Position numbers and translations under genes: made by a program
In this document: positions 7,952 through 16,435 of the stretch, piece after piece
Layout: each line of letters opens with the position of its first letter
How positions within the stretch are numbered: position 1 is the first letter of the stretch
Assembly: GCF_025515205.1 (NCBI RefSeq)
Contig: NZ_JAOPFX010000002.1
Span: 124,001-188,000, forward strand
Origin: Microbacterium fluvii
GTDB lineage: Bacteria; Actinomycetota; Actinomycetes; Actinomycetales; Microbacteriaceae
Direction: 5' to 3'
Length of the DNA stretch: 64,000 nucleotides
Notes under the pieces: generated by a model
What the model saw: only the letters and a program-made list of their open reading frames with translations
Databases searched by the model: none
What the model was told of the DNA's origin: nothing

Positions 7952-9055
7952 ATGACACTGCTGCGACAGCCCACGATCCTGCAGGATCCCGTCTCCTTCG
8001 ATCACGAGGGCAAGGCCGGGTATCCGTCGCGCTCGATCGGGACGATCCTCGCCGACCTCGCCGACGACGACCCGCGCATCATGGCAGGAAGCGCCGACCT
8101 GACGTGGTCGACGTTCCTCGCCGACTTCGCAGAGCGCCACCCCGACCGCTTCGTGCAGGCCGGCATCGCGGAGCGCAACATGCTCGGCATCGCCGCGGGA
8201 CTCGCCTCGTGCGGCGCGCTGCCGTACGTGTCGACCTTCTCGGCCTTCGCGAGCCTGCAGAGCCTCGACGTCATCCGCAACGACGCCGCCTACACGAACC
8301 TGCCGGTGCGCATCATCGGCACCCACACCGGGGTGTCGATGGGCTACTTCGGCTCGTCGCATCACGCGATCGAAGACATCGGCGCGCTGAGGTCGATCCC
8401 GAACCTCACGGTGCTCTCCCCGGCCGATCACACCGCCACCGAGGCGCTCGTGCGGGCCACGGTCGATGCGAGCGGACCGGTCTACCTCCGCCTCGGTCGA
8501 GGGGCGAGCGGGCCCGACGTCTACGAGTCGCAGGGCGAGGTCGTCTTCGGCGAGGCGGCGACGGTGCGCAGGGGCTCGGGGGTGCTCGTGGTCGCAACGG
8601 GCATCACCGTGCACGCCGCGCGCGATGCGGCCGATGCGCTGCGCGCCGCGCACATCGCGGAGCCGACGGTGGTCGACGTGCACACGATCCGCCCGTTCCC
8701 GGCCGAGCAGATCGCCGCGCTCGCCGCCGCGCACGAGGTCGTCGTGGTGGTCGAAGACCACATGGTCGACGGCGGACTCGGCACGAGCGTCATCACGGCG
8801 CTCTCCGAGCACGGCGTCGCCGTTCCGGTGCATCGCCACGGTCTGCGCGACTTCGCGATCTTCGGGCCGCCCACCCACCTCTACCGCTACTACGGACTGG
8901 ATGCTGCCGGCATCGCCGTCGTCGTCGAGCGCGCCGCGCAGCATCCGTCTGCCGGACCGCGGGTTCCGCTGTGGGGCGAGGCGGACATGCGGCGGGAGCT
9001 CGAAGCGCAGCAGGAGGCCGACCGCGTGCGAAAGCCTGAGGTCGTCTTTGAGTGA
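7952..9055 (+). CDS. Transketolase-like protein, C-terminal (pyrimidine-domain) subunit
   Basis: This is the second half of the split transketolase (367 residues), with the pyrimidine-binding domain (~25-190) and the C-terminal transketolase domain (~210-325). The catalytic glutamate that activates ThDP is in AGIAERNMLGIAAGLA (~70-85). GTHTGVSMGYFGSSHHAIEDIGALRSIPN is the typical substrate-loop region of this subunit family. The gene begins one base after the stop of the N-terminal half, ensuring equal synthesis. About 40 residues beyond the C-terminal domain are charged. Within the LacI-controlled operon it should act on a carbonyl product of the CoA branch, which is inference. Confidence 0.92.
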   Translation: MTLLRQPTILQDPVSFDHEGKAGYPSRSIGTILADLADDDPRIMAGSADLTWSTFLADFAERHPDRFVQAGIAERNMLGIAAGLASCGALPYVSTFSAFASLQSLDVIRNDAAYTNLPVRIIGTHTGVSMGYFGSSHHAIEDIGALRSIPNLTVLSPADHTATEALVRATVDASGPVYLRLGRGASGPDVYESQGEVVFGEAATVRRGSGVLVVATGITVHAARDAADALRAAHIAEPTVVDVHTIRPFPAEQIAALAAAHEVVVVVEDHMVDGGLGTSVITALSEHGVAVPVHRHGLRDFAIFGPPTHLYRYYGLDAAGIAVVVERAAQHPSAGPRVPLWGEADMRRELEAQQEADRVRKPEVVFE

Positions 9056-9077
9056 GGCGAGCGGCCGTGGCCCGGTG

Positions 9078-10064
9078 ATGCGCCGCCTGCGCATCACCGC
9101 GCCGGGGCGAGCCGAGATCGAATCGGTGCCGTCGCCCTCGCCCTCGCCGGGCGAGGCGATCGTGCGCGTCGAGTCGTGCGGGCTGTGCGGGTCGGACGCG
9201 AGCATGTTCACCGGCAAGCACCCGGTGATCACGCCGCCGCTGGTCCCTGGGCACGAGATCGTCGGATCGGTCGTGGCCGAGGGTGGCGGTGCGGAGGGGC
9301 TGCTCGGCAGACGGGTGGCCGTCCTGCCGCAGATCGGATGCGGCGAATGCACGGCGTGCACCGCGGGCCACCCGCGGCTGTGCGACCGGATGCGCCTGAT
9401 CGGAGGACAGATCGACGGCGGCGCCGCCGAAGAGGTGCGTGTTCCCACGACCTCGCTCGTGGCCATCCCCGACGCCGTCTCTTCGACGGTGGCGCCCATC
9501 GTCGAACCCCTCGCGGTGGCCTACCACGCCGTCGGGCGTGCCGGGCGCCTGGACGGCGCCCACGTGCTCGTCGTGGGGGGTGGGCCGATCGGACTGCTCG
9601 TCGCCCTGACCGCCCGCGCCCGCGGGGCCGCGGACGTCACCCTCATCGAACCGGTTCCCGCGCGCCAGCAGGTCGTGTCGCACTTCGGCGTTCGGGTGGC
9701 CGCCGCCATCCCGAGCGCGCCGCACGACGTCGTCTTCGACTGCGTGGGGGGCGCGGTCGGCCCGTCGCTGCTGGCGACGGTGGTGGCGGGCGGCACCCTC
9801 GTGCTCGTGGGCGTGGCGGCACCCGAGCTCGCGTTCGGGGGGATGCTGCTGCAGCGGCAGGAGCGGACGATCACCGGCTCGCACATGTACACCCACGAGG
9901 ACTTCGCGGCCGCGCTGGGGCTTCTCGCCGACGGGCTGCTGCCAGACGACGACGCCTCGCTCGCGCTGCTGTTCGACCGCCGACCGCTGGCAGAGGGAGC
10001 CCAGGCCCTCGCCGACCTGGTCGACCGCCGCTCGGTGAGCCTGAAGATCCTGCTCATCCCCTGA
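9078..10064 (+). CDS. Zinc-dependent alcohol dehydrogenase (medium-chain)
   Basis: This medium-chain dehydrogenase oxidises or reduces an alcohol/carbonyl pair with NAD(P). Catalytic zinc ligands are visible as CGLCGSD, GHE and the Glu of VEPLA. The structural zinc lobe is complete, with four Cys in CGECTACTAGHPRLC. The Rossmann motif is VVGGGPIG (~170). It ends the CaiB operon. The ATG at 9078 gives the normal domain start; a TTG at 9048, in frame, overlapping the previous stop and preceded by GAGG, would add ten residues and is a real alternative. At 328 residues it is slightly short for the family. Confidence 0.87.
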   Translation: MRRLRITAPGRAEIESVPSPSPSPGEAIVRVESCGLCGSDASMFTGKHPVITPPLVPGHEIVGSVVAEGGGAEGLLGRRVAVLPQIGCGECTACTAGHPRLCDRMRLIGGQIDGGAAEEVRVPTTSLVAIPDAVSSTVAPIVEPLAVAYHAVGRAGRLDGAHVLVVGGGPIGLLVALTARARGAADVTLIEPVPARQQVVSHFGVRVAAAIPSAPHDVVFDCVGGAVGPSLLATVVAGGTLVLVGVAAPELAFGGMLLQRQERTITGSHMYTHEDFAAALGLLADGLLPDDDASLALLFDRRPLAEGAQALADLVDRRSVSLKILLIP

Positions 10065-10083
10065 CCGCGCCGGCGGCGACCGC

Positions 10084-10983
10084 TCACATGACGCGGTCGA
10101 GATTGTGGTTGCGGCGCAGATCGAGAAAGCGGGTCAGCTCGCCCACCAGCGCCTCGATCTCGTCTCGCCGGGGGTTCGTGGGACTCCAGGCGGCGTTGAC
10201 GGGCACCAGGAGCGGCCCCGCGGGGCCGATGACCGGGATGGCCACGGTGCCGCGGAGCGCGTCGTCGGTCAACAGTGCGATGCCGCGCCCCGCCGCCGCC
10301 ATCGCCGCGCCGATGGCGGGGTGGCGCACGACCTGGCTGAACTCGAACGGGCGATCCAGGCTCGACAGGGCGTCGTCGACGATGCGTCGGGCGGCGTTGT
10401 TCGGCGTGAGCACGATCAGCGGCTCGTCGAGGAGCTCTTCGATCGCGACGAATCCGCGGCCCGCCAGGGAGTGGCTGCGGGGAACGTGGGCGCGCACGAC
10501 GCCGTCGCTGAGCTTGCTGTGCCGCCACATCGGGGGCGGAGTCCTGGTCGACAGCGCGAGATCGGCCCCTCGGGCCTGTGCGATGTCGAAGACGCGGAAG
10601 GGGTCGGCGGGCTCGCAGTCGAGAGTCGGGCCGCCCTCGCCGCGCGAGACCAGGAACGGCACGATGCCGGAGTCGATCGTGGCAGGGGGTGCGATGACGT
10701 GCAGTGCCGCCACGGTCTGGGTGCCCTCCTGCTTGGTGCGGCCGATGATGTTCTCGGCGAGGCTCAGCAGGTCTGTTACGCGCTCGTAAAATCTGCTGCC
10801 CGCCGTCGTCGTGCGCAGGCCCCCGGAGCCGCGCACGAACAGGGCCACGCCGAGGTCCCTCTCGAGACCGGCGATCTGTCTGCTCATCGCCGGCTGCGTG
10901 ATGCTGGCACGTCTGGCGCCCGCCGAGATCGAACCCTCCTCGACGACGGCGACGAACGAGGCGAAAACGCGAAGGTCCATCAT
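10084..10983 (-). CDS. LysR-family transcriptional regulator
   Basis: The N-terminal winged helix is typical (MDLRVFASFVAVVEEGSISAGARRASITQPAMSR over residues ~2-35), followed by a linker helix and a LysR substrate-binding domain to ~290. It is divergent from the amidohydrolase operon at 11096 and by LysR convention probably activates that operon and represses itself. Two adjacent ATGs (10983, 10980) are possible starts; neither has a strong ribosome site, suggesting leaderless or weak translation. The gene is convergent with the alcohol dehydrogenase at its 3' side with a 19-base gap. The inducer is unknown. Confidence 0.92.
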   Translation of the reverse strand: MMDLRVFASFVAVVEEGSISAGARRASITQPAMSRQIAGLERDLGVALFVRGSGGLRTTTAGSRFYERVTDLLSLAENIIGRTKQEGTQTVAALHVIAPPATIDSGIVPFLVSRGEGGPTLDCEPADPFRVFDIAQARGADLALSTRTPPPMWRHSKLSDGVVRAHVPRSHSLAGRGFVAIEELLDEPLIVLTPNNAARRIVDDALSSLDRPFEFSQVVRHPAIGAAMAAAGRGIALLTDDALRGTVAIPVIGPAGPLLVPVNAAWSPTNPRRDEIEALVGELTRFLDLRRNHNLDRVM

Positions 10984-11095
10984 GCACACAGAACATACAT
11001 GACGTACCAAATTGCATTTGCCACATATGCGCGTGTGCCCCACTGTGAAGGGACGGCGAACGCCGCGACACAGCGCACTTCACAGAACGGCAGGC
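10984..11095. promoter_or_regulatory. lysR-amidohydrolase divergent control region
   Basis: This 112-base gap between divergent genes holds a clearly AT-richer core (about 10985-11035) in a GC-rich setting, as expected for the LysR binding site and two promoters. I could not fix a convincing T-N11-A box or -35/-10 pair, so only the general role is claimed. Confidence 0.5.
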
Positions 11096-12745
11096 ATGGA
11101 GCTCGACGCCCTCATCGAAAACGGCAGGATCTGGACGGGTGACCCCCGACGGCCCTGGGCGACGCGGCTCGGCGTGTTCGCGGGGCGCGTCGTGGGCATC
11201 GACGAGCAGCTCGACGGCGTGACCGCCGCGCGCCGGATGGATCTGGGGGGCGCGCCCGCGGTGCCCGGCTTCCACGACGCGCATCTGCACTTCAGCCTCT
11301 ACGGCCACCGCCTGCTGCAGGTCGACGTGTCGGCCGCGGCCTGCGCAGACCTCGACGCGCTGTACTCCGCGGTCGCCGCCGCCGTCGCCGATGCGACGCC
11401 GGGGGAGTGGATCCTCGGAGCCGGGTACGACCAGAACAAGATCGGCGCGCATCCGACGCGGCGCATGCTCGACGCCGTCGCCCCGCACAATCCGGTCTAC
11501 CTCGAGCACACCTCCGGTCACATGGGCGTGGCCAACTCGGCGGCCTTCGCCGTCGGCGGATTCGATCTGCGCTCGATGCCGGCGGTCGACGGGGGCCTCG
11601 TCGAACTCGACGCCGAGGGGCTTCCCACGGGCCTCCTGCAGGAGCGTGCGCAGGAGCTCGTGAGCGAGCTCTTCCTTCCCGTTCCGCTGGCCAGGCACCG
11701 CCGAGGCTCGGTGCTCGCCTCCCGAGATCTGGTGCGGCTGGGCATCACGAGCATCACCGAGCCCGGCATCGGCGTGCCCGGCCAGATCGGCCGCACGCCG
11801 ATCGAGATCAGGGCCTATCAAGACGGCATCGACGCGGGAGACATCCGTGTGCGGCTGTCGGTGATGCCCTATGTGCGCGCGCTGCACGACCTCGGCGACA
11901 TCGGCGGCGGCGACACCGGCTGGGGGCTCGATCTCGGCATCCGCAGCGGATTCGGAGACGACCGCCTGCGCATCAGCGGTGTCAAGGTGCTCAGCGACGG
12001 CTCGCTGATCGGGCGCACGGCGGCCGTGTGCTGCGACTTCCACGACTCGCCCGGAAACACGGGCCTGCTCATCCAGGATGAGCGGGAGCTCGGCGAGCTC
12101 ATCATCGCGGCGCACCGCAACGGCTGGCAGGTCGCGACGCACGCCATCGGCGACAGGGCGCTGGATGTCGTGATGGACGCCGTCGACGAAGCACAGCGCC
12201 TCTTCCCCCGCCATGACCCGAGGCACCGCATCGAGCACTGCGGCATCTCGCGGCCCGACCAGCTCGACCGGGTCGCCGCGCTCGGGCTGATCCCCGACCC
12301 GCAGGGCACCTTCCTCTCCGAGACCGGAGACGGCCTGCTCGCCGCCGTCGGCGAGGACCGTGCGGATCTGCTCTACCGCATGGCCAGCTGGCTCGAGCGC
12401 GGCATCGAGCTGCCGGGCTCGACGGATGCGCCGATCGTGGGCGCCGACCCCATCGCGAGCATCTCGGCGATGGTCAACCGGCGCACGGAGCAGGGCCGGC
12501 CCATCGGCCCCGCCGAGGCGATCACCCCGCTCCAGGCGCTGCGGGCCTACACCTACGGCTCGGCCTACGCGGCACGGGAGGAGCGGATGAAGGGGACCAT
12601 CGCCCGGGGGATGCTCGCCGACCTCGCGGTGCTCAGCGACGACCTTCTCGCCGTCTCGCCCGAGCGCATCGGCGAGGTGACGGTGGGCGCCACCATCATC
12701 GGCGGCCACCTCGTGCACGACACCGGAGCGGTGCGGGTCGCATGA
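11096..12745 (+). CDS. Amidohydrolase family protein (YtcJ-like)
   Basis: This metal-dependent hydrolase of the amidohydrolase superfamily (549 residues) belongs to the YtcJ-like branch. The metal-binding strand FHDAHLHF (~60-67) gives the HxH pair. GVKVLSDGSLIGRTAAV (~297-313) is the family's signature strand. HRIEHCGI (~379) and GSTDAPI (~441) supply further metal/catalytic His and Asp. This branch cleaves amide or formamide bonds or related C-N bonds. The start at 11096 follows a modest GGCAGG. It is the first gene of the long LysR-linked operon, with the aldehyde dehydrogenase immediately downstream, so it may release an aldehyde- or amine-bearing product. Confidence 0.88.
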   Translation: MELDALIENGRIWTGDPRRPWATRLGVFAGRVVGIDEQLDGVTAARRMDLGGAPAVPGFHDAHLHFSLYGHRLLQVDVSAAACADLDALYSAVAAAVADATPGEWILGAGYDQNKIGAHPTRRMLDAVAPHNPVYLEHTSGHMGVANSAAFAVGGFDLRSMPAVDGGLVELDAEGLPTGLLQERAQELVSELFLPVPLARHRRGSVLASRDLVRLGITSITEPGIGVPGQIGRTPIEIRAYQDGIDAGDIRVRLSVMPYVRALHDLGDIGGGDTGWGLDLGIRSGFGDDRLRISGVKVLSDGSLIGRTAAVCCDFHDSPGNTGLLIQDERELGELIIAAHRNGWQVATHAIGDRALDVVMDAVDEAQRLFPRHDPRHRIEHCGISRPDQLDRVAALGLIPDPQGTFLSETGDGLLAAVGEDRADLLYRMASWLERGIELPGSTDAPIVGADPIASISAMVNRRTEQGRPIGPAEAITPLQALRAYTYGSAYAAREERMKGTIARGMLADLAVLSDDLLAVSPERIGEVTVGATIIGGHLVHDTGAVRVA

Positions 12746-12771
12746 ACGCCGCAGGCAGCAAGGAGAACGAC

Positions 12772-14196
12772 ATGGCCATCGAGCTGACCGTGCACAACGT
12801 CATCGACGGGAAGCTGAGCCCATCGCGCGGCGAGCGGCTGGCGCTCGTCGACCCGGCGACGGGCACCCAGGTGGGAACGGCGCCCGAGAGCACGCCCGCC
12901 GAGGTCGACGAGGCGTTCGCCGCCGCCCGCCGCGCCTTCGCCGGCTGGAGCCGCACCACGCCGCAGCAGCGCGCCACGGCGCTTCTCGCCCTCGCCGATC
13001 TGATCGACGAGCACGTCGATGAGATCACCGAGCTCGAGGTGCGTCTGACCGGCAAGCGCCACGAGTTCACGGGGCCGCTGGAGGTGAGCAAGGGCGCTGA
13101 CATCATCCGCTTCTTCGCGGGTGCCGCGCGGGTCACCGTGGGACTCGCGCAGACCGAGTACACCGAGGGCTACACCAGCTCGATCCGCCGCGAGCCCGTC
13201 GGCGTGATCGCACAGGTCACACCCTGGAACTACCCGTTCATGATGGCGATCTGGAAGATCGCCCCGGCTCTGGCCGCGGGCAACACCGTTGTGCTCAAGC
13301 CGGCCGAGACCACACCGGCGACGACCGTGCTGCTGGCCCGACTCGCCGCCGACGTGCTCCCCGCCGGAGTGCTCAACGTCGTGTGCGGGGCGCGCGAGGT
13401 GGGCTCGCGGATGTCGACGCATCCCGAGGCCGACATGGTCGCCATCACCGGCAGCACACGCGCCGGCTCGCAGGTGATGGCGGCCGCGGCCGCAGACCTG
13501 AAGCGGGTGCACCTCGAACTCGGCGGCAAGGCGCCGTGTCTCGTCTTCGCGGATGCCGACCTCGCCGCCGCGGCCGCCGGCATCGCCTCCGCGGCGTTCT
13601 TCAACGCGGGCCAGGACTGCACGGCGGCGACGCGCGTGATCGTCCACGCCGACGTCGCGGAGGAGCTCACCGAGCGGCTCGTCGCGCAGGCCCACGCGCT
13701 GCCCACGGGGGCGCCCGCCGACGAGGCCTTCTTCGGTCCGGTGAACAGCGACGCGCAGTTCGGCCGCATCCGCGGGGTGCTCGAGCGGCTCCCCGCCCAC
13801 GTGACGGTGCGCACCGGCGGCGTTCTGGAGGGCGCCGGATTCTTCGTCGCGCCGACCATCGTCACCGGCGTGCGACAGGACGACGAGGTCGTGCAGACCG
13901 AGATCTTCGGTCCCGTGCTCACGGTGCAGACCTTCCAGACCGAGGACGAGGCGCTGGCGCTGGCCAACGGCGTGGATCTCGCGCTCGCCTCGAGCGTGTG
14001 GACGCGCGATCACGGACGCGCCACGCGGCTCAGCGTCGGGCTCGACTTCGGCACCGTGTGGATCAACTGCCACCAGATCATCGCGACCGAGACTCCGCAC
14101 GGCGGCTTCAAGCACTCGGGCTTCGGCAAGGACCTCAGCTACTTCGGGCTCGAGGACTACACCCGCATCAAGCACGTCACCAGTGCGCACATCTGA
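12772..14196 (+). CDS. NAD-dependent aldehyde dehydrogenase family protein
   Basis: This aldehyde dehydrogenase (474 residues) most resembles the betaine/aminobutyraldehyde dehydrogenase branch. The catalytic Glu lies in HLELGGKAP (~247) and the nucleophilic Cys in NAGQDCTAATR (~285). The NAD-site stretch is TPWNYPFMMAIWKIAPALA (~148-166). The ATG at 12772 has AGGAGA six bases upstream. An earlier ATG at 12742, overlapping the stop of the amidohydrolase gene, would add ten residues and is possible. It lies between amidohydrolase and alcohol dehydrogenase genes, so an alcohol-to-aldehyde-to-acid sequence is likely. Confidence 0.93.
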   Translation: MAIELTVHNVIDGKLSPSRGERLALVDPATGTQVGTAPESTPAEVDEAFAAARRAFAGWSRTTPQQRATALLALADLIDEHVDEITELEVRLTGKRHEFTGPLEVSKGADIIRFFAGAARVTVGLAQTEYTEGYTSSIRREPVGVIAQVTPWNYPFMMAIWKIAPALAAGNTVVLKPAETTPATTVLLARLAADVLPAGVLNVVCGAREVGSRMSTHPEADMVAITGSTRAGSQVMAAAAADLKRVHLELGGKAPCLVFADADLAAAAAGIASAAFFNAGQDCTAATRVIVHADVAEELTERLVAQAHALPTGAPADEAFFGPVNSDAQFGRIRGVLERLPAHVTVRTGGVLEGAGFFVAPTIVTGVRQDDEVVQTEIFGPVLTVQTFQTEDEALALANGVDLALASSVWTRDHGRATRLSVGLDFGTVWINCHQIIATETPHGGFKHSGFGKDLSYFGLEDYTRIKHVTSAHI

Positions 14197-14212
14197 GACC
14201 GGGAGCAGCGAG

Positions 14213-15322
14213 ATGAGCATCGAATCCACCGCCGTGCTGTTCGACGGCCCCGGGACCGAGCCGTACTTCGGCACGGTGACGGTCCGCGAGCCCCGCGGCA
14301 GCGAAGTGCTGCTGCGCATGACCGCTGCCGGCGTGTGCCACTCGGATCTGCACGTCGTCAACGGCGACTGGCCGTACGACCACCGTCTCGCACTCGGTCA
14401 CGAGGGCACCGGTGTCGTGGCGCAGGTCGGCCCCGACGTCACCGACCTCGAGGTCGGCGACCACGTGCTGCTCAGCTGGTTCGCCACGTGCGGCGGCTGC
14501 CCCGCCTGCATCGAGGGGGAGACCTGGCTGTGCAGCCGCAGCAGCACCGTCGTCAACGGCGCCCCCGACGGGCAGACGCCGCTGACCGCCCCGGACGGCC
14601 GTGACGTGCGGCCGTACCTGGGCGTCGGCACCTTCTCGGAGTACGTGCTGGCCGGTCGGCGGTCGGTCGTGAAGATCCCCGCCGACTTCCCCGCCGACGT
14701 CGCCGCCCTGATCGGCTGCTCGATCCTCACCGGGTACGGCGCGGTCGTCAATACGGCGGCGATGCCGATCGGGCAGCGGGCGCTCGTGGCCGGGTGCGGT
14801 GGGGTCGGCCAGGCGATCCTGATGAGCCTCGGCCTCGTGCACGCCGAGACGATCATCGCTGTCGACGTCAGCGAGACCCAGCTCGACCTGGCTCTGGATC
14901 TGGGGGCGACGCACGCGCTCGACGCGAACGACCCCGACCTCGTCGAGCGGGTGCAGGAGATCTCCGGCGGCGGGGTCGACTACGCCTTCGATGCGATCGG
15001 GCGCCCAGGCACGGCGGCGCTGCTGCCGTCGCTCGTGCGTCAGGGCGGGGCATCCGTGCTCGTCGGGATGCCGCGCCGCGACGCGACCGCGCCCATCCCC
15101 ACCTGGCCGATCGTCGCGATGAACCAGCGCATCCTCGGGTGCAACTACGGCTCGTCCAACATCCAGATCGACTTCCCGCGCATCGTCGGGCTGTACCGCT
15201 CCGGCCGGCTCGACCTCGACCGGCTCGTCGGTCGCCGCATTCCGCACTCCCGGACCGTTCAGGCCCTCTTCGACCTGCCGACCCACACCGGCGGTCGCAC
15301 GGTCGTCGACTTCTCCGCCTGA
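14213..15322 (+). CDS. Zinc-dependent alcohol dehydrogenase (class III-like)
   Basis: This medium-chain alcohol dehydrogenase (369 residues) has catalytic zinc ligands in GVCHSD and GHEGTG. The structural zinc loop has four Cys in CGGCPACIEGETWLC (~92-106). The Rossmann motif is GCGGVGQA (~192), and the acidic residue in AVDVSE suggests NAD preference. It resembles the class III/AdhD-type enzymes that act on primary alcohols or thiol-hemiacetals. GGGAGCAG precedes the ATG. It is the third gene of the operon, 16 bases after the aldehyde dehydrogenase, and likely feeds it with aldehyde. Confidence 0.92.
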   Translation: MSIESTAVLFDGPGTEPYFGTVTVREPRGSEVLLRMTAAGVCHSDLHVVNGDWPYDHRLALGHEGTGVVAQVGPDVTDLEVGDHVLLSWFATCGGCPACIEGETWLCSRSSTVVNGAPDGQTPLTAPDGRDVRPYLGVGTFSEYVLAGRRSVVKIPADFPADVAALIGCSILTGYGAVVNTAAMPIGQRALVAGCGGVGQAILMSLGLVHAETIIAVDVSETQLDLALDLGATHALDANDPDLVERVQEISGGGVDYAFDAIGRPGTAALLPSLVRQGGASVLVGMPRRDATAPIPTWPIVAMNQRILGCNYGSSNIQIDFPRIVGLYRSGRLDLDRLVGRRIPHSRTVQALFDLPTHTGGRTVVDFSA

Positions 15323-15381
15323 CCCGCACCTCCTCCCGAATGCACCATCACACCGCAGTACCCGACGAAAGGAAGCACCAC

Positions 15382-16377
15382 ATGCGAACCATCCCGATCC
15401 GCGGCGCAGCGGTCGTCGCCGCCGCCGTGGCCACGGCCCTGATGCTGGGCGGCTGCTCCGGCACCACCGCGAACGAACCCGATGCTGCCTCGACCACCGG
15501 CGAGTCGAAGGGCGCGCTGGCCATGAGCTTCGGCGGCCTCGACGTGCCGATCTGGAACGACGAGCTCGTCTACATGAAGGAGCTGGTCGAAGAGGCCGGC
15601 TACGAGTTCCTCAGCGACGACCCGCAGTGGGACGTGCAGAAGCAGATCGCCGACTGGCAGGCCTGGATCCAGCGCGGCGACGTCAAGGCGATCATGGGCT
15701 TCCCCGTGCAGGCCGACGCCATCATCCCGGTGACCGCGGAGGCGATCGCGGCCGGCATCCCGGTCGTCGGCTACGCCAACACGTGGGAGGGCACGACCGG
15801 AAGCCTCTCGTCGGACTATCACGCCGACGGCTACACCCTCGGCCAGGCCGCCGCCGAGTGGATCAACGAGAACATGGCCGGTGAGACCGACGTTCCCGTC
15901 GTGATCATGGGCGAGCAGGTCTCCGACCGCAACCGCGGCATCGTCGAGGGGATGCGCGACGCGCTCAACGAGCTCGTCGACGGGGGCGTCTCGCTCGCCG
16001 AGATCGACGCGCAGACGCGCGACGAGGGCTACTCGACCGCGCAGAGCCAGATGGTCGCCGAGCCCGACACCAAGGTCTGGCTCAGCCCGACCGACGGTGT
16101 GCTGCTGGGCGCCTATCAGGCCGTGATGGACTCGGGTGTCGCCGCCGACGACCCCGCGTACGCCTTCGGGGCTCTCGACGCCACCGATGAGACGCTGGAT
16201 GTCATCAAGCTCCCCGACACCGTGTGGCGGTTCGGCTACGCGATCACCGCGAGGGAGATCGCCGAGGCCAACGTCACGCTGCTGCTGCAGGCCGCCAATG
16301 GCGAGACCGTCGACGACATCGTGCTGACGTACAACCCCGTCGACGCATCGAACGCGGACGACTTCTACAGCGAGTGA
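15382..16377 (+). CDS. Ribose-type ABC transporter substrate-binding lipoprotein
   Basis: This extracytoplasmic receptor (331 residues) belongs to the type 1 periplasmic-binding fold used by RbsB/LsrB-class transporters. The signal peptide ends in lipobox LGGC (Cys ~27), so it is a membrane-anchored lipoprotein. After a short acidic linker the first lobe begins at ~50 (LAMSFGGLDVPIW). QVSDRNRGIVEGMRDAL (~177-193) resembles the inter-lobe helix of the family. GAAAGGAAG precedes the ATG. Downstream genes encode the matching double ATPase and permease. The ligand cannot be read from sequence; the operon context suggests a small polar or sugar-like compound carrying an amide. Confidence 0.9.
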   Translation: MRTIPIRGAAVVAAAVATALMLGGCSGTTANEPDAASTTGESKGALAMSFGGLDVPIWNDELVYMKELVEEAGYEFLSDDPQWDVQKQIADWQAWIQRGDVKAIMGFPVQADAIIPVTAEAIAAGIPVVGYANTWEGTTGSLSSDYHADGYTLGQAAAEWINENMAGETDVPVVIMGEQVSDRNRGIVEGMRDALNELVDGGVSLAEIDAQTRDEGYSTAQSQMVAEPDTKVWLSPTDGVLLGAYQAVMDSGVAADDPAYAFGALDATDETLDVIKLPDTVWRFGYAITAREIAEANVTLLLQAANGETVDDIVLTYNPVDASNADDFYSE

Positions 16378-16382
16378 CCCCC

Positions 16383-16415
16383 GCCCGCCCGTCGCCTCAC
16401 CCGCGACGGGCGGGC
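16383..16415 (+). terminator. Intercistronic hairpin after the binding-protein gene
   Basis: A perfect 13-bp stem (16383-16395 with 16403-16415) and 7-base loop sits between the binding-protein stop and the ATPase start. There is no T-run. Such hairpins after receptor genes commonly act as partial terminators or 3' stabilisers, giving more receptor than membrane components; that role is inferred here. Confidence 0.7.
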
Positions 16416-16435
16416 ACCCTCCCGAAAGGACCGCC

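Noticed and set aside
7562..9499. Long leftward frames opposite the transketolase genes, and similar ones opposite most genes
   Set aside because: Composition (Arg, His, Asp, Gly-rich, no motifs) and strong motif support for the opposite strand mark them as antisense shadows.
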